DNA of 64,000 bases from Aphrocallistes beatrix (lineage: Eukaryota > Porifera > Hexactinellida > Sceptrulophora > Aphrocallistidae). The notes under the pieces are model-generated. The model searched no databases. It was not told where the DNA came from and saw only the letters and a list, made by a program, of their open reading frames with translations. The number at the start of each line of letters is the position of its first letter. Within the stretch, counting starts at the first letter, position 1. Location of the stretch: positions 1,612,001 to 1,676,000 of the forward strand of contig OY725498.1 in assembly GCA_963281255.1 (NCBI GenBank), written 5' to 3'. Positions 20,291 to 30,970 of this stretch are shown piece by piece. The position numbers and the translations under genes were made by a program.

Positions 20291-21440
20291 TTGCTATGAA
20301 ATAGTAAAAACTTGATGATATCTATCACATTTTTTCCTACTCAATGATCTGAATATGTATTTAATGCAGGTTCGGCAAATGGCGGTTTGCAGAAACCATC
20401 TTCGTGATCGGCCGAAAAATGGGTTTCAACCTGATCACTTTCACCAAAATATCTTACTTAAGTATAAATTCATAAATAACTTTAGAATGAGCAAATATCA
20501 CATACTGTTTCTGTTCGATACCTACTTATTCGATTTGTTAAACAAATAATTTATCATTTGACATTAGCAGAATTACTGATATATGATATTCACCATATGT
20601 ATCAATAAATAGCTATTTCGGGATATTTTTTACTTTTGTGGGATGTCTGGATGACGACTGCTTGATGAATGAAAGTGGAGGTAAACTGGGGTATCTTTAT
20701 TATATTTTTTATCATCTGAACCGGCATTTTTGCAACGCATGTGTGTTAAAAATCTTCAATTACTACCAAATCGTAGGATTAGAATCAGACGACCTATAAT
20801 TAATGCAACTGGTCATTTGATTTTAATCTTACAATCAGCTAATAATATTTTCAGTCATATCATGTGGTGGCTGGCTTTAACTTTAATGAATAAATGCTTA
20901 CAGAATTTTTTTGCCTTGAGTAAATTTGATTTCTTATCACCACCTGTTATGATAATCAATAGAATTTGCTGAGTGGACAGATATTATCCACTAAGTCTTG
21001 GGAGATATTTGGAGAAGTCATATCCTAGAGGCGACATTCTATCTTTTAGAAATTTTGAAATAGTTTCCAATTTGATTCAAAAACAAGTCACTTCAGCAAA
21101 TTATACTAAGTGTCTAAACAGGCAGAGACAAGCCATCAACTTTACGTGGATAGAAACAAAGGGATCTTGTTTATTTAATTCATTCCATACAAATTAAAGC
21201 AGCACATGTAAGGAGCCCTTGTCAACACTCCCACCACTCCTTCCGAGTGATTTATGAATCCACTTTGACATATTCATAAAACAATCTATTATTTTATAAT
21301 AAATTGTTTTAAAATCAAGAAATGTGCATAGTTATTCCCATAATTGATATATACCCTCTCGAATATGAGACTTGTGACCTTAATGGGTTGGAATATTTCA
21401 ATGATGTAAAGATATTTAATAACCTATTCAAATAAACTAT
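20291..21440. other. Degenerate 5' flank of the first propeller/Hv1 unit
   Basis: Begins with the conserved propeller upstream sequence (tgctatgaaatagtaaaaac, 20292-20311), then a degraded CAGGGGTCGGCAAA-type hAT copy (about 20377-20620) as in the other units, and a stray aggtaaactggggta (20682-20697) resembling the end of the 48371 MITE. The rest (20700-21440) has no recognisable gene. Confidence 0.5.
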
Positions 21441-21453
21441 TGTTAACTCAAAG

Positions 21454-21949
21454 GGAGCCGGAATAAGTCAGATTTGAAGTAGGAACAAGTTCGAAAATCT
21501 ATATGAAGTAGCAATAAGTTCGAAAATATTTCTGAAGTGGGAATAAGGCCTAAGCCATTCCAAGTAGGAATAAGACATAAAACCTGCCAAATAAGAATAA
21601 GACCTAAAATGCCACACAGTACCCCCTCAAGAAAAAATGCCACTTTCACACTCAATTGGACACTATTTCAAATCTAAAATGCCTCTTTTCACTAAGTTCT
21701 TATGCATATCACTCTACATAATGCTCACTCCCTCCAATTTTAGGTCTTATTCCTACTTTACCGGTTTAAGTCTTATTCCTACTCGGAATGGTTTAGGCTT
21801 ATTCTACTTCAGAAATATTTTCGAACTTATCCCTACTTCACACGTTTTCGAACTTATTCCTACTTCAACTTTCTAACTTATTCTGTATCTCCCTTCATAG
21901 GTTTTCGAACTTATTCCTACTTCAACTTTCTAACTAATTCCGCATCTCC
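21454..21949. mobile_element. Foldback-like element with 8-bp duplication and a paralogous empty site
   Basis: Flanked by actcaaag (21446-21453, 21950-21957). The ends are GGAGCCGGAATAAGTCAG and the complement of GGAGATGCGGAATTAG. Both arms are arrays of agtaggaataag / gttcgaa units in opposite orientation. The core (about 21611-21740) is shared with the elements at 35.76 and 63.3 kb. The paralogous segment at 55.5 kb reads gttaactcaaagtatta with no insert. Confidence 0.85.
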
Positions 21950-22093
21950 ACTCAAAGTATTATATGCCCTGGTGCACTTTAAAGAGTACGCTTATAATAT
22001 CAATGAACGATTATGTACCTTTATCGATATGCAGTAGTATTGTTTTAGAATGAAACCATATCAAACCCATGGTTATATGCTATGATCTTGGTG

Positions 22094-22101
22094 TATAAAA
22101 G
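22094..22101 (+). promoter_or_regulatory. TATA box of Hv1 copy 1
   Basis: TATAAAAG, 50 bp upstream of the start codon, inside a ~190-bp block conserved before all three Hv1 copies (21958-22150, 34869-35050, 55520-55730). It implies a short 5' UTR of roughly 25 bases. Confidence 0.65.
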
Positions 22102-22150
22102 TAAGGAATCAAAATTGTTCAAATTAAGATACTAAATAATAAAATACACA

Positions 22151-23221
22151 ATGAGTGAAAATGAGCAATCAGAAATATTCGCTTCAAATAAAACGAGTGG
22201 AGATTGCATATCAGATTTCCGGGCTTCAAGGCCAAAACCAAGTGCAGGCGTGCACTCGAATGCTCTACTTCCAGACCTTTGTCATGTCGAAAATTTAAAA
22301 TCCAGTAATATAAAATCATTGCTTACTGAAAAAGACAAAGGGATTGAATCACTCACTTCTGATGACACGCTGGATACAGATCCTCGGATAAAGAAACTCA
22401 AAGCAGAATGCAAGTATTGCAGTTGCATTGAGAGCCAATATGACCATAACACATGTTGCATCCATTTTGGATATTTTAGATTAATTTTGCAGAAAATCCT
22501 TCATAGCATTCCGTTTCATATCAGCGTTTCCCTCCTCGTCATGATCGATGTCATAATAGTTGTTCTCGAGCTAACGATTGAGTCGCGCGAGTTATCAAAT
22601 TGTATAAATGAAGCAGATTGTAACAACACATGCGAAAATCGAATCGAGCTGCCTGTCAGTGGAGAAAATAACGAGACTGAACGTTTGGTTTGTGGTTTTA
22701 TAGGGCTAAGTCGGTTATGTATTCCAGAGAGCGAGAAAGGAGTCAATATTAGTAGAATTTTCAGCATCATTACCATAACCATTCTCTCCACATTCTTAGT
22801 AGAAATGGCAGTAAAACTATTTGCTTTCGGTTTTCAAATATTTCTGAAGCTTTACGAAGTGTTTGATATGATCCTAGTGATATCATCCTTTGTGATTACC
22901 ATCGTCGAATTCGTCTATGAAGAGAATGAAATTCTCATCCTCTCTGAGCTTCTGATCATGCTTCGATTGTGGAGAATAGTTAAAGTTATTACTTCATCAG
23001 TAGCAACCTATAGTACTGTCAAACACATGCAACACCATAAAAAAAAAAAGGAACTCTATGCTAGAGAAGCAAAGAATATAAAAATATTTATAGACGACTA
23101 TGAATTTGCCAGGAGTGAAGTCCTTCGTATGCGTCAAGTGCTGCTTAAGATGCAAGTTAACCCTTTTCCAGATGAATATGGACTGAGTCTAGCAGAGGTG
23201 AACAAGCTTGGATCCAACTGA
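22151..23221 (+). CDS. HVCN1: Voltage-gated proton channel Hv1, copy 1
   Basis: A 356-residue intronless frame. Hv1 is a stand-alone voltage sensor that extrudes H+ across the membrane and usually dimerises through a C-terminal coiled coil. S1 is at about 123-143 (SLLVMIDVIIVVLELTIE) with D133 at the place of the human selectivity-filter Asp112 and E140 at Glu119. S2 is at about 203-226 (E218, K222 = human E153, K157). S3 starts VFDMILV with D239 (= D174); human D185 is replaced by T250. S4 reads MLRLWRIVKVIT: R272, R275, then K278 where human has R211, and T281 where human has N214. A helical tail (EAKNIKIFIDDYEFARSEVL) follows. The S1-S2 loop (about 145-202) is far longer than in vertebrates, with Cys 151, 157, 161, 181, 190 and sequons NNT, NET, NIS. 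The N-terminal tail is Ser/Pro-rich with CKYCSC at 87-92. Confidence 0.9.
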   Translation: MSENEQSEIFASNKTSGDCISDFRASRPKPSAGVHSNALLPDLCHVENLKSSNIKSLLTEKDKGIESLTSDDTLDTDPRIKKLKAECKYCSCIESQYDHNTCCIHFGYFRLILQKILHSIPFHISVSLLVMIDVIIVVLELTIESRELSNCINEADCNNTCENRIELPVSGENNETERLVCGFIGLSRLCIPESEKGVNISRIFSIITITILSTFLVEMAVKLFAFGFQIFLKLYEVFDMILVISSFVITIVEFVYEENEILILSELLIMLRLWRIVKVITSSVATYSTVKHMQHHKKKKELYAREAKNIKIFIDDYEFARSEVLRMRQVLLKMQVNPFPDEYGLSLAEVNKLGSN

Positions 23222-24008
23222 GAAAAGAATTTACCCTAACTTTCTGTACAGTTTAGATTTTTTTGTATAATTTTCTGTATTTAATCTTTACTTGTGATAA
23301 ACAAAACAATTTTGTTTATTCCTTTTGAACAATAAGTAGGGGGAGATATGGGATATAGAGTATAACGAATGCAACATACGTATATGGAAATTTAAGTAGA
23401 TTAGTAATGATGCTATTAATAATTTGCAAAAAGTTTATTTAGGCTAGGATCGGGATGCGTATTCCAAAGTAAATTAATTGATAATAGTGTTCATAATTGC
23501 TTTGTTGGTATGTTGAAGAGAGATTAATCCGTGTTGATTAAACTTTGACCTCACTTACGTACATATCCTTACTATTAAAACTCGATTAATGTGTATAATA
23601 TACTATATACAGTAGAACCCCGGAATAATGGCACCCTTGGGACGAGAAAAATGGCTGTAATTGTGAAAATTTTTTGAAAGGAACAATATTACATTAACAT
23701 TAACTATTATACTATACCAATAAGGAGAAACACTTTTACAGATTACTAGTTAAAATACGCGTCTAATTTGATTGTTTCCGATTACCTGAAAATGTATGAA
23801 AATTACATTTATAGGATACTAGTACAGTGTATTGTTATTTTTTGTCAATAAATTGTTTTCGTTTTCAAACATCCTTACTTTTAAAACTCGATTAATGTTT
23901 ATTTAAATATATCTCTGTAATGAATTGATTGAAGAACCTACCAGGCACAGAAAGCTGATTTTTGGTATGTAGGGGAGTATTTCGGCTATGGCTCCACTAA
24001 GTTCTGAC
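23222..24008. other. Gene-free stretch with MITE-like ends
   Basis: Contains two copies of atccttactattaaaactcg + attaatgt (23567-23594 and 23870-23897), a terminal motif that recurs beside CAAGCG elements, a TA-flanked cagtagaaccccggaat end (23612), and the first ~105 bp of a CAAGCG body (23906-24008). Confidence 0.5.
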
Positions 24009-24320
24009 TTAATATAATAGTTTGCGAGCCCGTGGGCCGGAAATCTTCAGAACTCCCCGGGATGACAACCGAGACAATGTTTTTAATTGTCACGAGGTAC
24101 CAATTAAGGAATACTTACGTAAATGGAACTTTGTTAGTTTCCACTTACGTATTTGTGTTTGCAGAAACTCACTCCCATAAAAGGATTCCCTTAGTGTCTC
24201 TCTACAGTTAGTAACTTACAAAGCGGGCCAAAAATATTTATGCGGGCTTCTTGCGGGCCGAATAATTTAGTCTAATTTAGTGGGGCAGCGGTTACAAATT
24301 TCGGCCCGCGTGCAACTCTG
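24009..24320. mobile_element. hAT MITE inserted in a CAAGCG body
   Basis: A reverse-orientation copy of the 11810-12127 element: ends ...cggcccgcgtgcaactctg, shares the central ttttaattgtcacgaggtac. Flanks gttctgac (24001-24008) and gttctgat (24321-24328) form an 8-bp duplication inside the CAAGCG body (ccactaagttctga...ctcagacgaaaat). The left TIR is eroded. Confidence 0.7.
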
Positions 24321-24415
24321 GTTCTGATCTCAGACGAAAATGTCGGCTCATCATGGAAATATGACGTCATCGTCACCTTTTATAATTAGAAATTTCAGTT
24401 TTTCAACTATGCCTC

Positions 24416-24969
24416 ATCCTTCCGAATACAAATTGAAATTACTTCTCCATAATCAGAATTGTAGGAATTAAATTTTTCCAAATATTCCAAATCATGGGAG
24501 TAAATGGCTATTGCATTCTCCTTGAAAATAGGTGCATAAATAAATCCATCTTTATCGCAGTCGAATCAAATTAGCGAGCTATTTTGCTTAAAATTATGAT
24601 CATTATAGCGCATCGTTAGTGTATCAGGTCCAGACATCACAATCATATCATCTGTGAAGTGTATATTCATCGTGGTAGTCCAATGATTAAGCTGCACATG
24701 GAGACTTATAATTGTCACAAATAATCCATCCAATGTGTATATTTCAAGTAAACAAGCCCGAAGCCCGAACGAGTACAGAACCACAAGTCTTCGTGTTGGA
24801 TGAAGAGAAATTGAAATAGTACTGTCACTTCCAAATGATCTATAACTATTGTGATTAAAATAATATATTCCTTCCCTCTCCGCACACTTGTGTCTGTTGT
24901 ATCTGCTTTAGACTTTTTACAAGAATCTTCATTTAATGTAACTCCACAGCGCTTTTTTGATCGCTTCAT
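24416..24969 (-). pseudogene. Propeller-family pseudogene (copy at 24.4 kb)
   Basis: ATG at 24969-24967 begins MKRSKKRCGVTLNEDSCKKS, as in the intact copies, but the frame shifts after about 33 codons (RRGKEYIILITI instead of RRGKEIYNFN). Later blades are readable in another frame (IYTLDGLFVTIIS, IHFTDDMIVMSGPD). The 3' end is missing: homology stops at about 24416 where CAAGCG-type sequence begins. Not functional. Confidence 0.8.
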
Positions 24970-25049
24970 TGCTATGAAATAGTAAAAAACTGATGATATC
25001 TATCACAATGTGTATTTTCCTACTCACTGTTCTAAATATGTATTTAAGG

Positions 25050-25435
25050 CAGGGGTCGGCAAACTGCGGCCCACGGAAACCATTTTCGTGGCCCACAGGA
25101 AATGGGTTACAACCTGATTATTTTCACCAAAATATCTTACTTAAGTATAAATTCATAAATACCTTTAGAATGAGCAAATATCACATACTATTTCTGTTCG
25201 ATACCTACTTATTCGATTTGATAAACAAATAATTTCACATTTGACTTAGAATTAGTGATATTCACCAAATGTATAAATCAGTGCGGCTCTAGCAGTTCAC
25301 CTTAGTTGAGGCCTGTGCCACACCAAGCCTCATCCTCACGCTGCCACTGGTATCAAGAAATAACTATTTAATTAGTGGCCCGCACATCTATGAAAAAAGT
25401 TATATGATCCGCATTGAGATATAATTGTCAACCCC
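25050..25435. mobile_element. hAT-like element in the propeller upstream flank
   Basis: Starts CAGGGGTCGGCAAACTGCGG, a classic hAT-type end, and ends near gtcaacccc with reduced similarity. The same element occupies the same place upstream of the copies at 20.4, 27.4 and 48.06 kb, so it was present in the ancestral unit. It carries an inner 8-bp-duplicating insert (about 25286-25350; GTGCGGCTCTAGC...GCTGCCACTG, flanks gtataaat/gtatcaag), shared with 48.28 kb. Confidence 0.65.
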
Positions 25436-25738
25436 AATTTAAATGTTTGTATTTACGACACACCTCTAAGAAATTCATAAAAAGTCAACCTAGAATCTCA
25501 TACCCTTCAAAACGCGAAATTTACTCATTAATTAAAACTAATTGATATATTCTGCCTCGTATGTGAGACTTGTGACTTTAATGTGTTGAAATATTTCAAT
25601 TATAGATATTTACTACAGGCCATCCAAACCCACATAAACGCTCGACATCTCTCCGAGAGAATATGTTTATTTCAAATAAATTTTCTAATCAGAAGAAAGA
25701 CAAGTCATTGCAATTATGAAAGCATTCCATCAACCTAA

Positions 25739-26204
25739 CTGCCTGACCAAAAGTATTGGAACACCATATGCATTGCATCATAAGTAATAATGAAACGGTC
25801 TATAGATGGATGCCAATAAATTAAAACCACCAGTGTTAATGAAATCAAACATCAATTTCGAAATATGCATCACTCGAATAAATCAATTTAGAAGCTTAAT
25901 ATGGATAATCCTTTCCAACGGGTAATTACTAGCACCTGTGTCACCTTGTGTCACGTGTCCCTTGCTACGACCAGTATACGTATATATTATGAGAACAAGT
26001 TGATCAAGGTGGCACAAGCGATATTAATTACCCTCTAGGCATAATTGATCAATAAAAACTTCTGAGTAACTCGAATGTGTAGATTTTGAATTTGATGTCA
26101 GATTTTCAGTAGCTGTCGTGATTTTAATGAATTGGCTTCCACGGATAGACCCATTTTAGTATTATGCATAGCATTCTAGTGTTCCAATAGTTTTGGCCAG
26201 GCAG
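25739..26204. mobile_element. Tc1-like non-autonomous element
   Basis: Inverted ends CTGCCTGACCAAAAGTATTG and the complement ending CAATAGTTTTGGCCAGGCAG. The interior lacks a transposase frame. In the paralogous units at 28.35 and 49.35 kb the sequence runs caacctataatgac with no insert, so this copy was inserted after that flank was duplicated. Confidence 0.8.
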
Positions 26205-26442
26205 CAATGACGATCCTGACAACTGTAATGCATCCCCTATCATGCAGAGGCACATTATATGTGAAAATAAAGATAAATATTAACGATAATGAATCACTTT
26301 CTGAAATTTCGTTGAAGTATTGCTTTAAAATTCATTAAAAGGTATGAAAATATGTGCTATATAAAGGTGCGAAAAATATTATACACAAAAGAAAAAACAC
26401 TAGAAAGTCATTTTAGGAGAAATTTGGAAATGAAAAAAGAAA

Positions 26443-27345
26443 TTATTTTGGCTCATAAACTCTTAATTTGTGTCCAAATTGAATGCATCTGAACATTTGA
26501 AAATCTTCAGTCATAGCAAATCCAAGGAATCGGAGTTTTGCTCCATCTTTTGGGCGATAATATCGAACTCTTCCTCCCGAGTACCAAACCGCAAGTTTGT
26601 CTGGTGAATTGTTGCTGATGATCACATTGTCTAGAGGATCCAAACAGAGGTACTTGGGATCAGACATAAAGTTAAGGTTCAACTTAACAGTTTGAAGAAT
26701 TATCTTTTTAGATAAATCATAACGTTGGATCGTAAATCTGTCTTCATTATTAAGAATGTAGAGAGCTGACAAAATGACCATTGTATCCTTCCGAATACGA
26801 ATTGAAATGACTTCTCCATAATCAGAATTGTAAGCATCAAATTTTTCCAAATATTCCAAATCATGGGAGTAAATGGCTATTGCATTCTCATTGAAAATAG
26901 GTGTATAAATAAATCCATCTTTATCGCAGTCGAAACCTGCTATAATTAGCGACCATTTTTGTTTAGTATTATAATCATTATAGCGTATCGTTTGTGCACC
27001 AAGTCCAAACAGGACGATCATATCATCTGTGAAGTGGATATGGGTCATGGTGGTCCAATTATTAGACTGCCAATCGTGATATATAGATGTCACAAGGAGT
27101 CCATCCAATGTGTATATTTCAAGTAAACAATGAAGTCCGAACGGTGAGCACAGAGCCACAAGGTTTCTTGTTGGATGAAGAGAAATTGAAAAAGTATTGT
27201 CATTTCCAATTTCTCTATAACTATTGCGATTAAAATTGTATATTTCCTTTTCTCTCCACACACTTGTGTCTGTTGTATCTGCTTTAGACTTTTTACAAGA
27301 ATCATCATCTAATGTAACTCTGCAACGCTTTTTTTCTCGCTTCAT
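26443..27345 (-). CDS. Divergent NHL-like beta-propeller protein (copy at 26.4 kb, intact)
   Basis: A 300-residue intronless frame, ATG 27345-27343. The N-terminus is basic with KKRCRVT and CKKSKAD (possible nuclear signal; no signal peptide or membrane segment). From residue about 45 it reads as repeated blades with the NHL-like pattern x-D-x-D/N-G-x-I-x: SISLHPTRNLVALCSP / LLEIYTLDGLL; GFDCDKDGFIYTPIF / AIAIYSHDLEYLEKF; LCLDPLDNVIISNNS / LAVWYSGGRVRYY; FAMTEDFQMFRCI / HKLRVYEPK. About five to six blades are expected. I do not recognise an orthologue; it looks like a lineage-specific family. Eight copies or remnants lie in this window, each on the minus strand and, in the 5'-intact units, followed by an Hv1 gene on the other strand. 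Function unknown. Confidence 0.7.
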   Translation of the reverse strand: MKREKKRCRVTLDDDSCKKSKADTTDTSVWREKEIYNFNRNSYREIGNDNTFSISLHPTRNLVALCSPFGLHCLLEIYTLDGLLVTSIYHDWQSNNWTTMTHIHFTDDMIVLFGLGAQTIRYNDYNTKQKWSLIIAGFDCDKDGFIYTPIFNENAIAIYSHDLEYLEKFDAYNSDYGEVISIRIRKDTMVILSALYILNNEDRFTIQRYDLSKKIILQTVKLNLNFMSDPKYLCLDPLDNVIISNNSPDKLAVWYSGGRVRYYRPKDGAKLRFLGFAMTEDFQMFRCIQFGHKLRVYEPK

Positions 27346-28751
27346 TGCTATGAAATAGTAAAAACTTGTACTGATATTTAAATATGTTTAAAGGCAGGGT
27401 TGGGACAAAGGCGGTCCACGGAAACTATATTCGTGGACCTCAGGAAAATGGGTTACAACTTGATTATTTTTACCAAATTTCTTACTTATGTATAAATTTA
27501 TAAATAGCTCTAGAATGAGCAAACATCACATACTATTTCTGCTCGATACTTGTCTATTTGACTATTAAACACATAATTTCTTATTTGACTTTAGTAGAGT
27601 TTCTGATATTCACCATGCATCAATAAATAACTATTTAATTTCCCGCACATCTATGAAAAAGGTTGTATGATCCGCACTCAGATATAATTGTCAGCCCCTA
27701 ATTTAAATGTTTGTATTTACAGAATACAGATACACCACTAAGAAATTCATAAAAAGTCAACCTAGAAACGTCCATACTCTTCAAAACGCGAAATTTACTC
27801 ATTAAAACTAGAAAATATCGGCCTTAAAAAGTTAGCGTCAGTAATGAATGAGATTCCTACAGAGAAACTTGTGTAAACACAATCTTGAATGTTTGTGGGG
27901 ATGCATTGTGTACAAAGCATACAATTCAGATATTTATCGAATCAAAAAATTATTTTTAAATCAGTGCTGCCTTCTCATCACTAGATGTGCACTTCAAACA
28001 TTTCTAAAGGAGGGTGGCGTTACATTTTCTGTTTTTTTGGCTGATTAATCTGTGTGGGTATCACTAGATATGTTCCTTTTAAAATGGGCATAGTTATTCC
28101 CATAATTGATATATTCGAATATGAGACTTCAGATATTTAATACAGTCATCCATAACCATAAAAGTAAAGTTTATAGATGTTTCTCCCCTGAATCCATGCT
28201 GATGTGTTCTCAGGGGGTCACGATCTGGGTGAGGTTCTAAACCTACTAATAGTTGCTGACTGGGGTGTATGTTTATTTCCAATCAAAATATTTTTAAATC
28301 AAAAGAAGGACACGTCATTGCAAGTTATGAAAACATTCTATCAACCTATAATGACGGTCCTGATAACTGTGATGCTTCCCCTAATGCAGAGGCAACTATG
28401 TGTAAAAAATTAAAAAATATTAATGATAATGAGTTACTTTCTGAAATTTATTTCCTTGTAGCTTTGTTTCAAAATTCATTAAAAGTGTGAAAATATGTGC
28501 TATATAAAGGGTGAAAATATACATAATATTTTTATTGGTAATACGTAGTTACTAATATTATATATTATTAAATCATGCAACAATCATCATTTTCTCAAAA
28601 TTTTAAGATAAAAATAATTCGTAAATAAAATAACTTTATAAAAATAGATAACAACAACAAAAGAAAAGACACAGAGAAATTAATTTTTTTGGGAAATATT
28701 CGAATAGTTTGCAAGCAAGCCTTGTTAGTTTATTAACTTGGAGGCAAACTA
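27346..28751. other. Upstream flank of the 26.4-kb propeller unit
   Basis: Gene-free. Holds a diverged copy of the hAT-like element (about 27394-27704; caaaggcggtccacgg...gtcagccccta) and a block (27780-28560) repeated at 48760-49550 and, in part, at 25440-26350 and 55090-55490. The empty site for the 25739 Tc1-like element is at about 28348. Confidence 0.55.
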
Positions 28752-28795
28752 ATTATTTCGGTTCATAAACTCGTAATTTATGCCAGAATTTTCTA
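28752..28795 (-). pseudogene. C-terminal stub of a propeller-family gene
   Basis: Encodes FWHKLRVYEPK and stop, identical to the end of the 49.8-kb copy, with the same ~130-bp 3' flank (28620-28751 = 49620-49755). Homology ends abruptly at 28791, where unrelated sequence leading to the hAT transposase begins. Confidence 0.75.
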
Positions 28796-29002
28796 TTCGA
28801 GTATATACGGTCATTCAAATATAAATCAATTCGAATCAATTCATATATATGTATTCAATGAAATTATAATGGTTGATAAATAAATGTATGTATTATATTA
28901 CGTGTAATACATGTATAAATACAGTAGTAACTAGTAACAGAAAAAGTGGTGAATATAATAGTTACTTCTAAACTTTAAGGTACTACAGTGGCCTAATAGA
29001 AA

Positions 29003-30444
29003 CTAAAGAGAAGTCTGTTTCTTCTTCATCATCCGGTGTTTTAGGGTAACTAGTAATTCAATTGTTTCTCCACTCAACATAGCCCTATAAGGTGCACAAA
29101 TATTGAGTCCCAACGTGTCTGATTATTTAAAGAGAGTGAAAAGTTGTTTTCTAAAAATATTTCAGCACATCGTGAAGATTTTTTGCAACTACTAATATAC
29201 TTCTTCGTCACATGTATCAGCTGTGTTATGTTATTATGAGATTCAGGAGGATTTGATAGGTAATCTTGGACTGCGAGTTGAATTAAGTGACAAACACACC
29301 TTCCCCATATTGGTAATAATTCTTTCACCCGTAGTTTGTCGATTAATTCATTTTTCACAATTCTATGTTGGAAACTGTCGGAAATATCCGTTATTGCTGT
29401 TTCGATAATACTGTTTGGTATGTCATCAATTTCTGCATCAACATCGATAAAATTTTCAAAATCCTCATCGATTATTATCCCAGTTACCTGCTCATATTCA
29501 TTCACAATTTCATCAACAGAAAGATCGTCATGGTGATCAACATAATCTTTCAAAAAGATTCTCAAAGCTTTAGCCATATTTGCTGCATTATCAGATCCGA
29601 TTCTGATTATTTTGTTCAAAATACCCCATTCTTTGGCGATAGCTATAATAAACTCAGCAATATTTCGTCCTGTATGACTACCTTTAAATATCTTGATGCC
29701 TAATAATTCTGCATTCAGTTTTGCATTAGTACTCATAAAATTCACTATCACACCTAACATACTTAGCAATCTCCGGCTGGACCAGCCATCTATAGTTAGG
29801 GATACGAACTCACATTGATCAAGTTTCTCATGCAGTTCCTTTTGGCTATCCTCCAACATAGGTTTAAGAATGGAGTTTTTCAGTTTACGCCTATAGGGAA
29901 CCCTATATTTAGGATTTAAACCATTGCAAAAAGCTCGAAATTCATCACCCTCTACCAACCTCAGGGGGACCTCAGAAAAAACTATGAAGTTGCCCAACAA
30001 TGTATCTAGGTGAGTTTGTGCTTCCTTATTAAGTTTATCAAATGAAATATCCCCCTTAACCACTGATGAGAGTTTAGGCTGTGATCTTTCTTTCTCTTTT
30101 TTCCATTCATCATATTTTGCTTTGCACCCCTTTGATTTTTCAGCATTAAAATGGCGAATGAGGTTAGATAATGAATGATCAGCGGCCATTCCAGTCCAAC
30201 CACACAGTTTACATTTATGTCGTTTTTCTGATACTAACTGGAAGAATTCGTCATACCATTTAGGCCTGCTTCGGGGTTTCAGGAAACGCGATTCTGAGAA
30301 ATTTAGAGAAGTGGTTTCTGAGAGCATTTCTATATCGGCATCGGGACAGTTATCATTGAGAAAATTGCTCTGAATATCATCATGTTCTTGTACAAAAGGA
30401 TTATCGAGCACATCATATATAAATTCGTCTTCACCTTCCGCCAT
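29003..30444 (-). pseudogene. hAT transposase with BED zinc finger, internally deleted
   Basis: The main frame (30444-29074) has 456 residues: an acidic N-terminus, a BED zinc finger at about 63-107 (KCKLCGWTGMAADHS, C78, C81, H98, C107), then the RNase-H-like core with LTIDGWSS (D219) and RIGSDNAANM (D285), CVCHLIQLAVQ and NNQTRWDS near the end. The alpha-helical insertion, final catalytic Glu region and most of the dimerisation domain are missing. After the stop a different frame resumes with AMLSGETIELLVTLKHRMMK (about 29080-29003), which looks like the very C-terminus, so an internal deletion joined the two. hAT enzymes excise and insert with 8-bp duplication; this copy is not expected to be active. 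ZBED-type domesticated gene is an alternative but the deletion argues against it. Confidence 0.8.
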
Positions 30445-30550
30445 AAAAATAATTTAGAGAAAAACTAATACGTACAAAAACAATTGTAAAAATGACTATA
30501 ATTTGACAGCTTTTATATATTATGAAGGAAGGCCTAATCCAAAATTTGAA

Positions 30551-30595
30551 GTATAATGATGCATAGTTGCGAATCGCAACTATGCATCATTATAC
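30551..30595. repeat. Near-perfect 45-bp palindrome
   Basis: 22-bp perfect arms (GTATAATGATGCATAGTTGC + GA and complement) around a single A at 30573. Lies about 110 bp upstream of the hAT transposase start. Confidence 0.85.
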
Positions 30596-30622
30596 TCGCA
30601 ACTTGCGATATGATCCACATAG

Positions 30623-30970
30623 TGTTGATTCAATTCAAATCAACTCAGTTCAAATCAACTCAACTCAATTCAATTCAAATCAATTCAAATCAATTCAAAT
30701 CAATTCAAATCAATTCAAATCAACTCAATTCAATTCAAATCAATTCAATTCAACTCAATTCAATTCAATTCAAATCAATTCAATTCAAATCAATTCAATT
30801 CAATTCAAATCAATTCAAATCAATTCAATTCAATTCAATTCAATTCAATTCAATTCAATTAATTCAAATGAAATTTCAGATCATTCTATTTTATTCAATG
30901 ACAACATTCAGATCAATCAACTCAATCATTTCTTATTAACCAACTCAATCAAATCAAATCAAAAAATGAA
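30623..30970. repeat. (ATTCA)n / (AATCA)n microsatellite field
   Basis: About 350 bp of ttcaa and tcaaa pentamers (attcaaatcaattcaattca). It is open in two forward frames with Asn/Ser/Ile/Gln-rich translations that are artefacts of the 5-bp period. Confidence 0.9.

Noticed and set aside
21443-21876. Open frames of GLGLIPT / FELIPTS type
   Set aside because: Translation of the cttattcctacttc arrays in the 21454-21949 element.
26640-26645. Vector-like tctagaggatcc sequence (cloning-site contamination)
   Set aside because: It encodes conserved propeller residues (LDPLDN) and recurs in all copies, so it is native sequence.
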